A stretch of DNA of 64,000 bases. Source: Proteus terrae subsp. cibarius. Lineage in GTDB: Bacteria; Pseudomonadota; Gammaproteobacteria; Enterobacterales; Enterobacteriaceae. Location of the stretch: the NCBI RefSeq assembly GCF_011045835.1, contig NZ_CP047349.1:2666001-2730000 (forward strand), given 5' to 3'. The notes below the pieces were generated by a model, which saw only the letters and a list, made by a program, of their open reading frames with translations, searched no databases and was not told the origin of the DNA. Position numbers and translations under genes: made by a program. Below are positions 8,067 through 17,230 of the stretch, piece by piece. How positions within the stretch are numbered: position 1 is the first letter of the stretch; every line of letters begins with the position of its first letter.

Positions 8067-8903
8067 ATGAATACAATACAATATGAAAAAAACAATCAAT
8101 ATGATTGTGCTATTCAGAAAAAATCTTATTTTTATCCACAATACCAAATACTAGAAAATGAACAAAAAGCGCTTTTTCTTATCAGAAAAAATGCACTCAT
8201 ATTGCAAAATTGCACTGATACAGTAACAGTGAGTGATAACCAAGTTCTTTTTCTACAACAAGGTAACTATACAATAAAAACACAAGGTGCAGAGCCTACC
8301 GATATTATTTGTATCCCACTCTCTGATGATTTTTTAAGAGATTTCATGTCTAAGTACAATGAGATCTTGTGCCAAATAGAAAGAGACGAAGAGTTTTCAA
8401 GTGCCTTTATTTGTTTTCAAAATTCACCTCTTATTCAATTTTGTAGTAATGGCTTTGAATATCTCACTGTTCAATCTTGCCCTGAAGCCTTCATACAATT
8501 ACGTATTGAAGAGCTTTTAATTCTATTACTTTCAACTGAGCAAGGTTCTGACTTAATGGCGTTATTGCGCCAACTTAGCCATCGTCAAGTTGATCGCTTA
8601 AAGATTTTTATGGAAAAAAATCATTTAAAAAACTGGAAGCTTAAACAATTTGCTCGTGAATTTGGTATGGGATTAACTACGTTTAAAGAGCTTTTTAATC
8701 ATGTTTATGGTACTTCACCAAGAACATGGATTTGTGAAAGACGCATTATCTATGCACACCAACTGCTGCTGACCACTGAAATGAGTATTGTTGATATTTC
8801 AATGGAGTCTGGCTTTTCAAGTCAGTCTTACTTTACACAAAGCTATCATCGTCGTTTTAATATGACACCAAGTAAAGCGAGAAATCTCAGATCAAAATTA
8901 TAA
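8067..8903 (+). CDS. ExsA-like AraC-family transcription activator
   Basis: 278 residues, the same length as Pseudomonas ExsA as I recall it. The C-terminal half carries two AraC helix-turn-helix units (about 191-216 and 240-262): WKLKQFAREFGMGLTTFKEL and MSIVDISMESGFSSQSYFTQ, almost word for word the ExsA DNA-binding domain. The N-terminal half also resembles ExsA (LFLQQGNYTIKTQG, IPLSDDFLRDF, LRIEELLILL, LRQLSHRQVDRLKIFMEK). ExsA/VirF proteins activate Ysc-type type III secretion genes, yet none lie in this window. Weak ribosome site GGGCG. A gene of unknown function follows 66 bases downstream on the same strand. Confidence 0.85.
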   Translation: MNTIQYEKNNQYDCAIQKKSYFYPQYQILENEQKALFLIRKNALILQNCTDTVTVSDNQVLFLQQGNYTIKTQGAEPTDIICIPLSDDFLRDFMSKYNEILCQIERDEEFSSAFICFQNSPLIQFCSNGFEYLTVQSCPEAFIQLRIEELLILLLSTEQGSDLMALLRQLSHRQVDRLKIFMEKNHLKNWKLKQFAREFGMGLTTFKELFNHVYGTSPRTWICERRIIYAHQLLLTTEMSIVDISMESGFSSQSYFTQSYHRRFNMTPSKARNLRSKL

Positions 8904-8969
8904 AAAATCCGACTGAATATCATAATATCTAAAAGTCATTCATAGTTAGAATACTTAAAATTTGTTCTT

Positions 8970-9863
8970 ATGAGTGAGTTGTATATCGTGATAAAAGAAA
9001 ATACATATAGCACCAAAGTCCATTATTATGACTATTTAGCCTTACTGAAAAAAATAATGGCACCCAACAATGAAGAAACTGTAGATAACTTGTTTGATCT
9101 ACAGTTTTCTTTTCATTCTAATGAAAATATCGTTACTGCATATGATGTTAATGAGCAACAAATAAAAATACTATCCCGTGTTTTGTGCCGTGAAAGCTTA
9201 GACAGTTTATTACAGTCCACTTGGTTTTTACGAAAGAAATACTGTTTTGTTGTTATATCTAAAGAAGAAGTACGTGATGTTATTGGTTTTGCACATACAT
9301 TTCATGCAGAACAGCCACATTCAACAATAACACCAGCAGATTGGGATAAATCATTAAGAGCAACAGTCAATATCAATGAACATATGCGCTTAATTCAAGC
9401 CGTAATAAAACCGCTTTTTATTTGGTGGGCTCAACACATTACTCCCCAGCTTTTTACACTTTATGAAACTAAAAGAGAGCTCGAACTTCAAATTAAACAG
9501 TGTGAAAATATTAAGTCATTTGAAGAAAAGCAACTATCAAATAAAAGTGATCCTTTTTTATCTTTAGATGATATCAATATTAAGCTTAATGCGGATAAAG
9601 TCAGACTAATTGTTATCAATAACTTATTACAGAAAGATATCCAATTACTCCTCGATAATTGGAAAAGTGAACCTATCTTTAATGTTGAAATAAATAACAC
9701 TCTTGATTACATTCAAAAAACAACGCCTAGTTCTGAACTAATAAAACCATTATGGGAGATTTTAAATAGCATTCCAGAACATCCTGAAAACTGCCAGAAA
9801 TTAAAAAATTGGCTACTAGAAAGAGAACTTTGTTTAAAAAACGATGAATTTTTATGGCAATAA
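8970..9863 (+). CDS. Unrecognised protein downstream of ExsA-like regulator
   Basis: 297 residues, no family recognised. No signal peptide or membrane segment is evident; there is a WW-containing stretch (KPLFIWWAQHITPQLFTLYETKRELELQIKQCENIKSFEEKQL) leading into a charged, probably helical region, and a C-terminal helical domain (NCQKLKNWLLERELCLKNDEFLW). It follows the ExsA-like gene in the same direction, so they may be co-transcribed. The ATG at 8970 has no clear ribosome site; a GTG 18 bases in (VIKENTYSTK) is an alternative. AT-rich, like its neighbour. It could be an anti-activator, effector-like or structural protein; I cannot say. Confidence 0.7.
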   Translation: MSELYIVIKENTYSTKVHYYDYLALLKKIMAPNNEETVDNLFDLQFSFHSNENIVTAYDVNEQQIKILSRVLCRESLDSLLQSTWFLRKKYCFVVISKEEVRDVIGFAHTFHAEQPHSTITPADWDKSLRATVNINEHMRLIQAVIKPLFIWWAQHITPQLFTLYETKRELELQIKQCENIKSFEEKQLSNKSDPFLSLDDINIKLNADKVRLIVINNLLQKDIQLLLDNWKSEPIFNVEINNTLDYIQKTTPSSELIKPLWEILNSIPEHPENCQKLKNWLLERELCLKNDEFLWQ

Positions 9864-9867
9864 TAAA

Positions 9868-9905
9868 ATATCAGCTCTTCATTTTTTATTCAGAGAAGAG
9901 CTGAT
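9868..9905 (-). terminator. Terminator for the coiled-coil gene
   Basis: TCAGCTCTTC (9871-9880) pairs with GAAGAGCTGA (9895-9904). Read on the - strand the stem is followed by TATTTTATT, downstream of the leftward coiled-coil gene; read on the + strand it also follows the unknown gene. Confidence 0.65.
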
Positions 9906-9922
9906 GTTACCTATTAATTATT

Positions 9923-12622
9923 TTATTTAATATCTAAGATCTCAATTGTCACGATGGACATGGATTCTGGTGGCACTTGTCCTGGTACACCATTCTTCCC
10001 ATAACCGCCACCTGGTTTTATATAAATTTTGGCTTTACCATTGATACCTGCTTTTGCAATAAAGGTATTCAGTGGTAATGGCAATTGGCGGTAAGGTAAA
10101 ATAAGTGGCTTAGCTTTATCATAATTAAGAGTTACAGTACCGTCAGTTAACTCTTCATGCATTGTAAATACAACGGTTTTACCTGCAATTGAAGCCACAG
10201 GCTTACCCTGTTTTAATATTTTAAAGTAGGTATTATCGTCATATTGTACGTAATTCTGTTTTTGGATCTCAGATAAAATAGATTTATTACGCTGGGCGTT
10301 ATCTTTTCCTATAATTGAATAGGCATAAGCAAGTTGCCCTGCAATCATTTGCCCTTCACCTGCCATTTTCTCAAGCTGCTCTTTTAGCGTTTTATTTTCT
10401 TTTAAAATATTGTTAGTGTCTGTGTTAACTTTCGCTAATTCAGCATCTTTGGCTTTAATTTGCTCATTTAATTTAGCAATAGATTCTGTTTGTTGTTGCT
10501 TTAACGTACTAATTTGTTGTGCATTCTCTGTATTTTGTTTTTCTAATTGTACTTTTGCTTCAGCTAATTGAGCACTCAATTTATCCGTTGTATTTTGCTT
10601 TTCAGTGAGTTGTTTTTCTAACAATGCTAAAGTTTTCTCACTCTCTGTTTTGCTCGTGGTGACTTGAGCTAATGCAATATTATTCTCTTTAAATTGTGCA
10701 TCTAATGTTTGATATTTATTCGATAGCTCACTTTGTGCTTTCTCCAATTTAGCTATCAGATTATTTTTATCAGTAATTAAATTTTCAACGGCTTTTTCAC
10801 CCGCAGATAAACTCTTCTTCAAGTCAGCGAGTTCCGTGACCTTGTTATCTAGCTGTGCTTTTAATTCTGGGATCGCTTTTAGTTTTTCGTCTACTTGCTC
10901 TTTTTGCTGTTGAACAGCTAAAAGCGATTTATTAAGTTGAGTTTGTTCCTGATTACTTTTTTCAACTTGTGTTTTTAGTTGTGCTATTTCTTTGCGTTGC
11001 TCCTCAACAAGTTTGCTATTTGCATCTTGCTGCTTTTCTGCTTCTGCGACTTTCAATGCAAGCTCTTTAGATAAATCTTCACGTTCTGATGTGATCTTCA
11101 ATAATGTGCTTTGTAATTTATCTATCTCTTTTTTCGCAGAGTCATCTTTTAGCAATAGTTGAGCCTGTGCAAACTGAGTCTGCACATCTTCTTTCTCTTT
11201 CTTTATCGTTGCTAATTGATTTTGTACATCTAAAAGTTGTTTAGTTAATTTTTCTTGCTCAGTCGTTATTGTTGATAACGAATTTTCTAATGTTGCTATC
11301 TCTTTATTTTTGATTGCTTCTAATTTAGCTAACTCTTGCTCTTTTTGCTTACTGTTACCACTTAGTAACTGCTGAGATTCGATATACTGAGCCTGTATAA
11401 CTTCTTTTTCTTGTTCAATTTTCGCAAGTAGTGTCTGTTTTTCATTTAATTGACTAATTAACTTCTCTTGCTCTACTTTTATACTCTCAAGTGAACTTTG
11501 TAATTTATCAATCTCTTTTTTAGCACTATCATCTTTTAATAGAGCCTGAGCCTGTTGATACTGAGACTGTAATTGCTCTTTTTCTTGCTCAAGCTGAGTA
11601 TATTTCGCCTCTAAGGTTTTAAGTATTCCCGCTTGTTGCTCAAAATCTTGTTGCTGTTTTGCTAACTCTGTATTTTTTACTGTTGTTGCCTGTAATACAT
11701 TCTCTTTTTCGGCTAGTTGCTTAACTAACAAGTCACGTTCTTTTTTTATTGTTTCTAAATCACTCTGTAGCTTAGCAACAGCCTGTTTTAACGTGTCATC
11801 AGTAAGTAAGGTATTCGCCGTAGCTAATTTTTCTTCTGTTTCAGCCAGCGTTAATTCGAGTTGTTTAATTTGGCTATTTGCATTGTGAAGTTTTTCTAAA
11901 TGCTCTTTTGTTATAGCTGCCTGCTCTGTGTATTTTTGATACAGAGTTTGGTATTTACTTCTTGTATCTGCTAAACGATTTAATAGCTCTTTATTAAAAA
12001 GAGGTTGTTTATGATCAAGTACAGAGCGATTGAACTGATATGCAAAGTGGAAAGGAATGGCCGTAACAGAATAAAATGTTCCTGGAATAACATCTAACAA
12101 GAAATTGTCATTACGTTGAGGCCTTGCATAACTCTCTTTTGAATACAGAGCTAATGGGTTATAAACCGTTGCATTATTTCTGTAGCTATAACGATTAAGA
12201 TCCTCTGGTGTAAATTGCGGTTTAATCGGAATAAAAGAAAGCAATGGAGTTAAATAACGAGTGTAGTCACTCTTTAATTTTGAATAATCAGCAGGTAACA
12301 CAGGGCAATTTTCTGCCAGCGTGATATCAGGAGTCTTAACAGGTTCAACTACCTGATTATCTGTTTTAGCTGGCGTAGAAGGTTTAACTCGTTGCTCTGG
12401 TTTTGTTTGTTGAGTCGCTGTGGTGCGGTTTACTCCACGATTAGCCTGACCGGTTCTCGTTGACGATGAAATTGTAGCAGATGTTTTAGGCTCAATTTTA
12501 ATTGGCTTTTGTGTTTCAAAATAACGGTCAAAATCTTCAATAACAGAATTAAACTCATTATTGGCAAACGACAGTGTTGGAAACAGCATAAAAGCGAGAC
12601 AAACACTCTGCTTTAATTTCAT
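9923..12622 (-). CDS. Exported long coiled-coil protein with C-terminal FKBP-like domain
   Basis: 899 residues. Signal peptide (about 1-20, cleaved after LSFA), a Thr/Gln/Lys-rich linker to about 95, a globular part (105-200), then a long Lys/Gln/Glu-rich coiled coil (about 210-755). LLKDDSAKKEIDKLQS occurs exactly at 361-376 and 490-505, with related copies near 272 and 419, so the rod grew by internal duplication. The last ~110 residues look like FKBP: GKTVVFTMHEELTDGTV, then IKPGGGYGKNGVPGQVPPESMSIVTIEILDI (compare IPPELAYGERG...IPPNATLVFDVELLDI). Whether it keeps prolyl isomerase activity is unclear. It follows the lipoprotein gene by five bases, so the two form an operon. Confidence 0.8.
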   Translation of the reverse strand: MKLKQSVCLAFMLFPTLSFANNEFNSVIEDFDRYFETQKPIKIEPKTSATISSSTRTGQANRGVNRTTATQQTKPEQRVKPSTPAKTDNQVVEPVKTPDITLAENCPVLPADYSKLKSDYTRYLTPLLSFIPIKPQFTPEDLNRYSYRNNATVYNPLALYSKESYARPQRNDNFLLDVIPGTFYSVTAIPFHFAYQFNRSVLDHKQPLFNKELLNRLADTRSKYQTLYQKYTEQAAITKEHLEKLHNANSQIKQLELTLAETEEKLATANTLLTDDTLKQAVAKLQSDLETIKKERDLLVKQLAEKENVLQATTVKNTELAKQQQDFEQQAGILKTLEAKYTQLEQEKEQLQSQYQQAQALLKDDSAKKEIDKLQSSLESIKVEQEKLISQLNEKQTLLAKIEQEKEVIQAQYIESQQLLSGNSKQKEQELAKLEAIKNKEIATLENSLSTITTEQEKLTKQLLDVQNQLATIKKEKEDVQTQFAQAQLLLKDDSAKKEIDKLQSTLLKITSEREDLSKELALKVAEAEKQQDANSKLVEEQRKEIAQLKTQVEKSNQEQTQLNKSLLAVQQQKEQVDEKLKAIPELKAQLDNKVTELADLKKSLSAGEKAVENLITDKNNLIAKLEKAQSELSNKYQTLDAQFKENNIALAQVTTSKTESEKTLALLEKQLTEKQNTTDKLSAQLAEAKVQLEKQNTENAQQISTLKQQQTESIAKLNEQIKAKDAELAKVNTDTNNILKENKTLKEQLEKMAGEGQMIAGQLAYAYSIIGKDNAQRNKSILSEIQKQNYVQYDDNTYFKILKQGKPVASIAGKTVVFTMHEELTDGTVTLNYDKAKPLILPYRQLPLPLNTFIAKAGINGKAKIYIKPGGGYGKNGVPGQVPPESMSIVTIEILDIK

Positions 12623-12627
12623 AGTAA

Positions 12628-13119
12628 TTATTCACCTAATTTTTTTAATGTCGAATTAACTGACATAATCGACAAATAGCGAACTTTTGCACATAAAACT
12701 TCTGTTTTTGATTCAATACTCATTTTTAATAAATCTAAACTATCTTTACTTGCTGTACCTTGAACACTACGGTACATCGCATTGATTTCGCTAATTTCTT
12801 TAAATGAGCTCATCATGGATTGATAATCAGATGGAGAAAAAGTTTTTAAAGAATCAAGTTGTTTGATACAAGCACTTTGCGGTGCCAGTCCCAATTTTCT
12901 TGTATCTACGCCACTATCAGCAGGCTCTGCAGCTGGTGCCATAGAAAGCGGTTGTGCAACAGCCGCTGGTTGAGTAGTTGCTACAGGCTGTGTGGTTTGT
13001 ACTGGCGCTGGCGTTTCAATTGGACGAGAGTGATCAGTCCACGCACACCCAGATAGGGCGAGAACGCTGGTTGCCATAAATACAGCGAGGACATTCTTTT
13101 TATTTTGTAATAAGGACAT
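12628..13119 (-). CDS. Lipoprotein, partner of the coiled-coil/FKBP-like protein
   Basis: About 163 residues. Signal peptide with lipobox LSGC (NVLAVFMATSVLALSGC) followed by a Pro/Ala/Thr/Gln-rich linker (PVQTTQPVATTQPAAVAQPLS) and a small, probably helical C-terminal domain with two cysteines (SACIKQL, EVLCAKVRYLSIMSV). Not recognised as a known family. The residue after the lipid Cys is Ala, predicting outer-membrane sorting. Two adjacent ATGs (13122, 13119) follow AAGGAAAA; the second is better spaced. First gene of a two-gene operon. Confidence 0.75.
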   Translation of the reverse strand: MSLLQNKKNVLAVFMATSVLALSGCAWTDHSRPIETPAPVQTTQPVATTQPAAVAQPLSMAPAAEPADSGVDTRKLGLAPQSACIKQLDSLKTFSPSDYQSMMSSFKEISEINAMYRSVQGTASKDSLDLLKMSIESKTEVLCAKVRYLSIMSVNSTLKKLGE

Positions 13120-13122
13120 CAT

Positions 13123-13556
13123 TTTTCCTTAATTCCGATCAGACTTAAATAAGAGTATATGAGTTGTCGCATTTTAAGCCATTTTATTATAATTTTCTAT
13201 TACCTACTGCATACTAAATAAATAGGCTAACACTCTTAGTTGCAATGAGTGTTCCTATCATTTCATTTATTTTTTCTTAAAATACTACTTTCATCACACT
13301 AAACGCATCAAATCTTGAATATCGGATTTATTTAGTAAAATGTTGTCATATAAACTGATCGTTTTTTATATTGATGAAATAATACCAGATAATAATAAAA
13401 ATAATAATACCAATTTTATCATTTATTTACGTAATTTACGTGTAAAAAACACTCTTATATTTTGTTGCTGTTTTTTAATACCAAGATAAAATCAAAAAAT
13501 GAATATCTAATATAGGCTTTGGTATTCATTTTATCCTTCAAAATAGGAGAACTAAG
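13123..13556. other. Divergent promoter region
   Basis: AT-rich intergenic stretch between the leftward lipoprotein operon and the rightward FMN reductase. A near-tandem TTACGTAA/TTTACGTG motif lies at about 13427-13443. No gene or RNA is recognised. Confidence 0.4.
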
Positions 13557-14105
13557 ATGAGTCATTTTAAAATTGGTATCGTTGTCGGTAGTTTAAGAAA
13601 AGATTCGTTTAATAAACAAACTGCACATGCCTTAATTAAGTTATTTCCTCAAGAATTTACCTGTCAGTTTATCGATATTAGTGCTCTCCCTCTCTATAAC
13701 CAAGACGATGACAGTCATACCCCCTCTTCTGTTGTCGATTTCAAACAACAAATAAAAGCATGCCAAGGCATCATCTTTATCACCCCTGAATATAACCGTT
13801 CAATACCTGGGGCACTTAAAAATGCTATTGACCAAGCTTCTCGCCCTTATGGAACGAATGCTTGGGATAAAATTCCAGCAGGTATTATTGGGGTTTCAAC
13901 GGGTAATATTAGTACAGCAATAGCTCAACAACATTTACGTAATTCGTTAGCCTTCTTGAATATGCCGACCCTAAATCAACCAGAATGTTATCTAAAATGG
14001 TATGATGGCATGGTTGAAAACGGACAGTTTTCAGAGAAAACGGCAACTTTTATGCAAAACTGGATTGATGCCTACGTGGCTTTTGTGAAGCAAAATAATC
14101 AATAA
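13557..14105 (+). CDS. NADPH-dependent FMN reductase (ChrR/YieF-like quinone reductase)
   Basis: 182 residues with the flavodoxin-like fold of soluble FMN reductases. The phosphate loop GSLRKDSFNK, the ITPEYNRSIPGALKNAIDQASRP segment that defines the family, and IGVSTGNISTAIAQQHLR are all visible. E. coli ChrR reduces quinones and chromate by two-electron transfer and protects against redox cycling. Ribosome site AGGAG is well placed at about 13544. Monocistronic, with a strong terminator behind it. Confidence 0.85.
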   Translation: MSHFKIGIVVGSLRKDSFNKQTAHALIKLFPQEFTCQFIDISALPLYNQDDDSHTPSSVVDFKQQIKACQGIIFITPEYNRSIPGALKNAIDQASRPYGTNAWDKIPAGIIGVSTGNISTAIAQQHLRNSLAFLNMPTLNQPECYLKWYDGMVENGQFSEKTATFMQNWIDAYVAFVKQNNQ

Positions 14106-14114
14106 TCAAATAAG

Positions 14115-14160
14115 CTAAAAAGAGCTTCATGTAAAAACATAAGCTCTTTTTCTTTTTTAT
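14115..14160 (+). terminator. Intrinsic terminator after FMN reductase
   Basis: AAAAAGAGCTT ... AAGCTCTTTTTC with 13-base loop and long T-rich tail. Confidence 0.88.
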
Positions 14161-14560
14161 CATAAAAGTTAATATAATTTATTTGGTTATAATATTCTTG
14201 TTCACTTCGCTATTAAACATCATGAAACAAAAATAGATTATCATTAAAAGACATGTTTTTTATTATCACCATTAAGAATTTTTTATTATATAATCAAAAA
14301 TAAAGGAATTTAAATAGAACCAGATCCGAGATCAATTTTAATCATTTATCTTATTAGCCCCAAGGTCAGAGAATATCAATAAGGCTTCAACTTACTACCA
14401 CATATAAAATTTACAATTTGATAATTATTTTTAATAATTTATATTAGGCTAAAACATTAGTCATAATGTGCGATACATCTCTAAATAATATGCTTCTATA
14501 ATTGTGATAAACAAAAAAATTACCTATATTACTCATCCATTAAATACTGGCAGGTAAATC
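14161..14560. other. AT-rich intergenic region
   Basis: No ORF, RNA gene or clear operator seen. It carries the promoter of the first small paralogue. Confidence 0.4.
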
Positions 14561-14770
14561 ATGGATAAAAATTTAAAAGAAATTGAATGCGAAATTGCGG
14601 CTCTAAAAATTGTTATCAAATCTTTACTTTCTACGTTAAATGATAGACAACGAAGGGATATGTTGGGCAATATATCTATAGTGCTTGAGGATACATCAAA
14701 CAAATACCCTCAACTCAATGAAGTTATTAACTTAACTGAGCAATACGTGAAGAAACTTACTCAAGCCTAA
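14561..14770 (+). CDS. Small helical protein, possibly DUF2594/YecF-like (copy 1)
   Basis: 69 residues: LKEIECEIAALKIVIKSLLSTLND ... LNEVINLTEQYVKKL. The pattern (N-terminal EIA-LK helix, hydrophobic centre, C-terminal Q-Y/F-VKK helix) is similar to E. coli YecF, but the resemblance is weak and unverified. It is a paralogue of the gene at 15079, roughly 40% identical by eye. Ribosome site GGCAGG precedes the ATG. About 300 gene-free, AT-rich bases separate the copies. Confidence 0.6.
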   Translation: MDKNLKEIECEIAALKIVIKSLLSTLNDRQRRDMLGNISIVLEDTSNKYPQLNEVINLTEQYVKKLTQA

Positions 14771-15078
14771 TGAAAACAATATTTGCTATTGCTATAAAGT
14801 TTACCCCCTAATTTTATAGGGTGCTAATAGCATCCTATTGATTATTTTATATAGTTATACCGTTATTTTTCTTTCATTAATACAATACTAAGTTAAATTT
14901 TCTGAATGTCTATTTTCCACATCTAAAATATCCTCACATTTACTGTTTTAATGAAAAATACGATAAAATCGTATGTTCTTTTATCAATTTAATTTTTTCT
15001 TGGATTTAAGTAAACAATTAATTAATATGAAAAATAATTTATCACACAGCAATAAATTGTCGTTCCTTTGAGGATCTT

Positions 15079-15282
15079 ATGGAAAAAAAAGTTGTCAATA
15101 TAGAGTATGAAATTGCAGCAGTAAAAGTAGTTTTGAAAGCCTTATTATTGACGTTGACCGATAAACAAAAAGAAATAGTGATCCAAGATATAAATAAGAC
15201 CGTCAATGATGCTTATATCGATCATCCTCAATACCAAGATGTTATAAACAAGACAGAACAATATATAAAAAAAATGCTCTAA
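15079..15282 (+). CDS. Small helical protein, possibly DUF2594/YecF-like (copy 2)
   Basis: 67 residues: VVNIEYEIAAVKVVLKALLLTLTDKQ ... VINKTEQYIKKML. Shares EIAA-K, LL-TL-D-Q, the P-Q pair and VIN-TEQY-KK with the protein at 14561, so the two arose by duplication. Good ribosome site TTGAGGATC. No membrane segment or export signal. Function unknown. Confidence 0.6.
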   Translation: MEKKVVNIEYEIAAVKVVLKALLLTLTDKQKEIVIQDINKTVNDAYIDHPQYQDVINKTEQYIKKML

Positions 15283-15679
15283 ACATTGAGACACTATTCT
15301 TCATCATCCTCTCTTTATTATTTATATTAAAGAGGATTTATATCTGCATCTTTAAAAAATCAAATCACTTCAAGCTTTAACATAATCACTGATTGATTAT
15401 GAAAATTAAAATGGAAAGTACTTTTTAATTGATTGAGTATAATAAAATAATATTGTTATTTATAGATCGTTTAATTTTGATAATAATTTTCTGTTTCACA
15501 TGATAAAAATAATAAAACATGACGACTTAAATACTCAATCAATGAGCAAGTTAAGCTCATTGATACTGTTAAATAAAAGCAAGAATAATAAGAATGTAGC
15601 CTTTATATTTATAATATTTTTGCGCCTAACGAGTAAAAACTTACCACATTAGACACATACTTTATAAATTTTTTCTATA
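15283..15679. other. AT-rich intergenic region between convergent genes
   Basis: Lies 3' of both the small paralogue and the chemoreceptor. A GAGCTTAA / TTAAGCTC-like inverted repeat occurs around 15543-15560 (AATGAGCAAGTTAAGCTCATT) and could act as a weak terminator. No gene seen. Confidence 0.4.
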
Positions 15680-17230
15680 TCAACGATGAGCTAGATTGAA
15701 TTTTTGTACCGATTGCTGTAATTCTTCGGTTTGTCTTTCTAATGAAATGGCTGCTGCTGAAACTTGTTCAACTAAAGAGGCATTCTGTTGTGTTACGCCA
15801 TCCATTTGAGTAATAGCCACACTCACTTGACCAATACCTTTACTTTGCTCTTCAGATGCAATAGTGATTTCTTTCATTATTGACGTTACCTGTTTAACTC
15901 CCGTCAAAATATCTTCCATCGTTTTTTCCATATCACTGACTAAGCTTGCACCTTTTCTTACTCGCATAGAGGAGTCAGCAATAAGCACTTCAATCTCTTT
16001 AGCGGCTTTGGCACTATCTCCTGCTAAATTACGCACTTCATTGGCGACGACCATAAATCCTCGACCATGAGTTCCTGCCCTTGCCGCTTCTACTGATGCA
16101 TTTAAAGCAAGTATATTTGTTTGAAATGCAATATTATTAATAACGTTGATGATATCTGCAATTTTATTTGAACTATCAGAAATCTCATCCATTGTTGTTA
16201 CAACAGATTCAGCTAGTTCATTGCCTTTTTCAACAGTCACTGATGCAACTTCAGCCAATTCTCTCGCCTGATAAGCATGTTCCATATTCTGATTAACGGC
16301 AGCTGTGATTTCTTCCATGCTTGCGGCTGTTTGCTCTAGTGCCGTCGCTTGCTCTTCTGTACGAGAAGCCAAATCGTTATTCCCTTTGGCAATTTCAGAT
16401 GCACCTCGATAAATACTGTCACTTCCCTGACGGATAGTGCTCACTGCTTCATGTAAACTATTTTGCATTCCATTCAATAATGGTATTAATCGCCCAGCAC
16501 AATTATTACCAAAAGGCTCGAGTGGCTGACTCAAATCACCTTCTGTAATTTTCACAAAATGTTGGCGAATACTTTCAAGTGGTTTTTGTAACATTGACAC
16601 TAAATAACGATCAGTGAGGATCAGAATAATTCCCCCTAAAATAGCGCTAATGATAATAACGATTTGTGTTACTTCAATAAGCTCATCTACTTCTGCAATG
16701 GTTCTATCAATTTTTATATTTGCGACATTATTAAAGTTTTCACTCACATTACCCAATTCACGGCTCAACGTAGGTGTTACATTTTTTGCATGGTGTTCAT
16801 ATTGCTCAATAGTGCCATTGAGCGCTAACTCCATTTGCTTTTTTACTCCTTGCTCAAAAAGCGTTTGCCATACATCCATTAGCTCTTTTGACACTTTTGC
16901 ATCCATCGGCCCCGGAGAAACAGATTTCATATATTCAATCTGTTTTTCCATGTTCTCCATTGCGATTTGTGCTTGTGTAAAGTCAACTTCTTTACCCTTT
17001 GCTTTTTGTTCTACCAAACGATTAAGCCGCGAAGTAAAACGAAAGTATTGGTCATTTCCCTGACTGAGTGCGGCCATTTGCTTTATTATTTGATTATCAG
17101 CCTGATTGCCTTCAGATATTTGTGATAGTGACCATGCGCTATAAAGACTGACACTGCCAAATAACACACATAAAGTCCCCAGTATGATTATCATCATCAG
17201 ACGAATAGTAATGTTACGAAGTTTCTGCAT
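15680..17230 (-). CDS. Methyl-accepting chemotaxis protein
   Basis: 516 residues from the ATG at 17230 (an upstream in-frame TTG is less likely). Order: cytoplasmic start, first membrane helix (about 10-35), periplasmic four-helix-type sensor (about 36-185) with conserved Arg (RFTSRLNRL), second helix (VIIISAILGGIILIL), HAMP, then the signalling domain with the invariant hairpin NIAFQTNILALNASVEAARAG. It ends NLAHR and lacks the NWETF-type tail that binds CheR/CheB in Tar and Tsr, so adaptation may depend on other receptors. Ligand unknown. A FliA-type promoter lies upstream. Confidence 0.92.
   Translation of the reverse strand: MQKLRNITIRLMMIIILGTLCVLFGSVSLYSAWSLSQISEGNQADNQIIKQMAALSQGNDQYFRFTSRLNRLVEQKAKGKEVDFTQAQIAMENMEKQIEYMKSVSPGPMDAKVSKELMDVWQTLFEQGVKKQMELALNGTIEQYEHHAKNVTPTLSRELGNVSENFNNVANIKIDRTIAEVDELIEVTQIVIIISAILGGIILILTDRYLVSMLQKPLESIRQHFVKITEGDLSQPLEPFGNNCAGRLIPLLNGMQNSLHEAVSTIRQGSDSIYRGASEIAKGNNDLASRTEEQATALEQTAASMEEITAAVNQNMEHAYQARELAEVASVTVEKGNELAESVVTTMDEISDSSNKIADIINVINNIAFQTNILALNASVEAARAGTHGRGFMVVANEVRNLAGDSAKAAKEIEVLIADSSMRVRKGASLVSDMEKTMEDILTGVKQVTSIMKEITIASEEQSKGIGQVSVAITQMDGVTQQNASLVEQVSAAAISLERQTEELQQSVQKFNLAHR

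Noticed and set aside
7860..8969. ExsA-type binding sites near the ExsA-like gene
   Set aside because: A-runs followed by TGNAA at the right spacing were looked for upstream of both genes; the only candidate (poly-A near 7923) misses the C and TGYAA positions, so no site is claimed.
16614..17063. 149-codon + strand ORF within the chemoreceptor gene
   Set aside because: Antisense to a well-conserved MCP sensor domain, no ribosome site, no recognisable motif.
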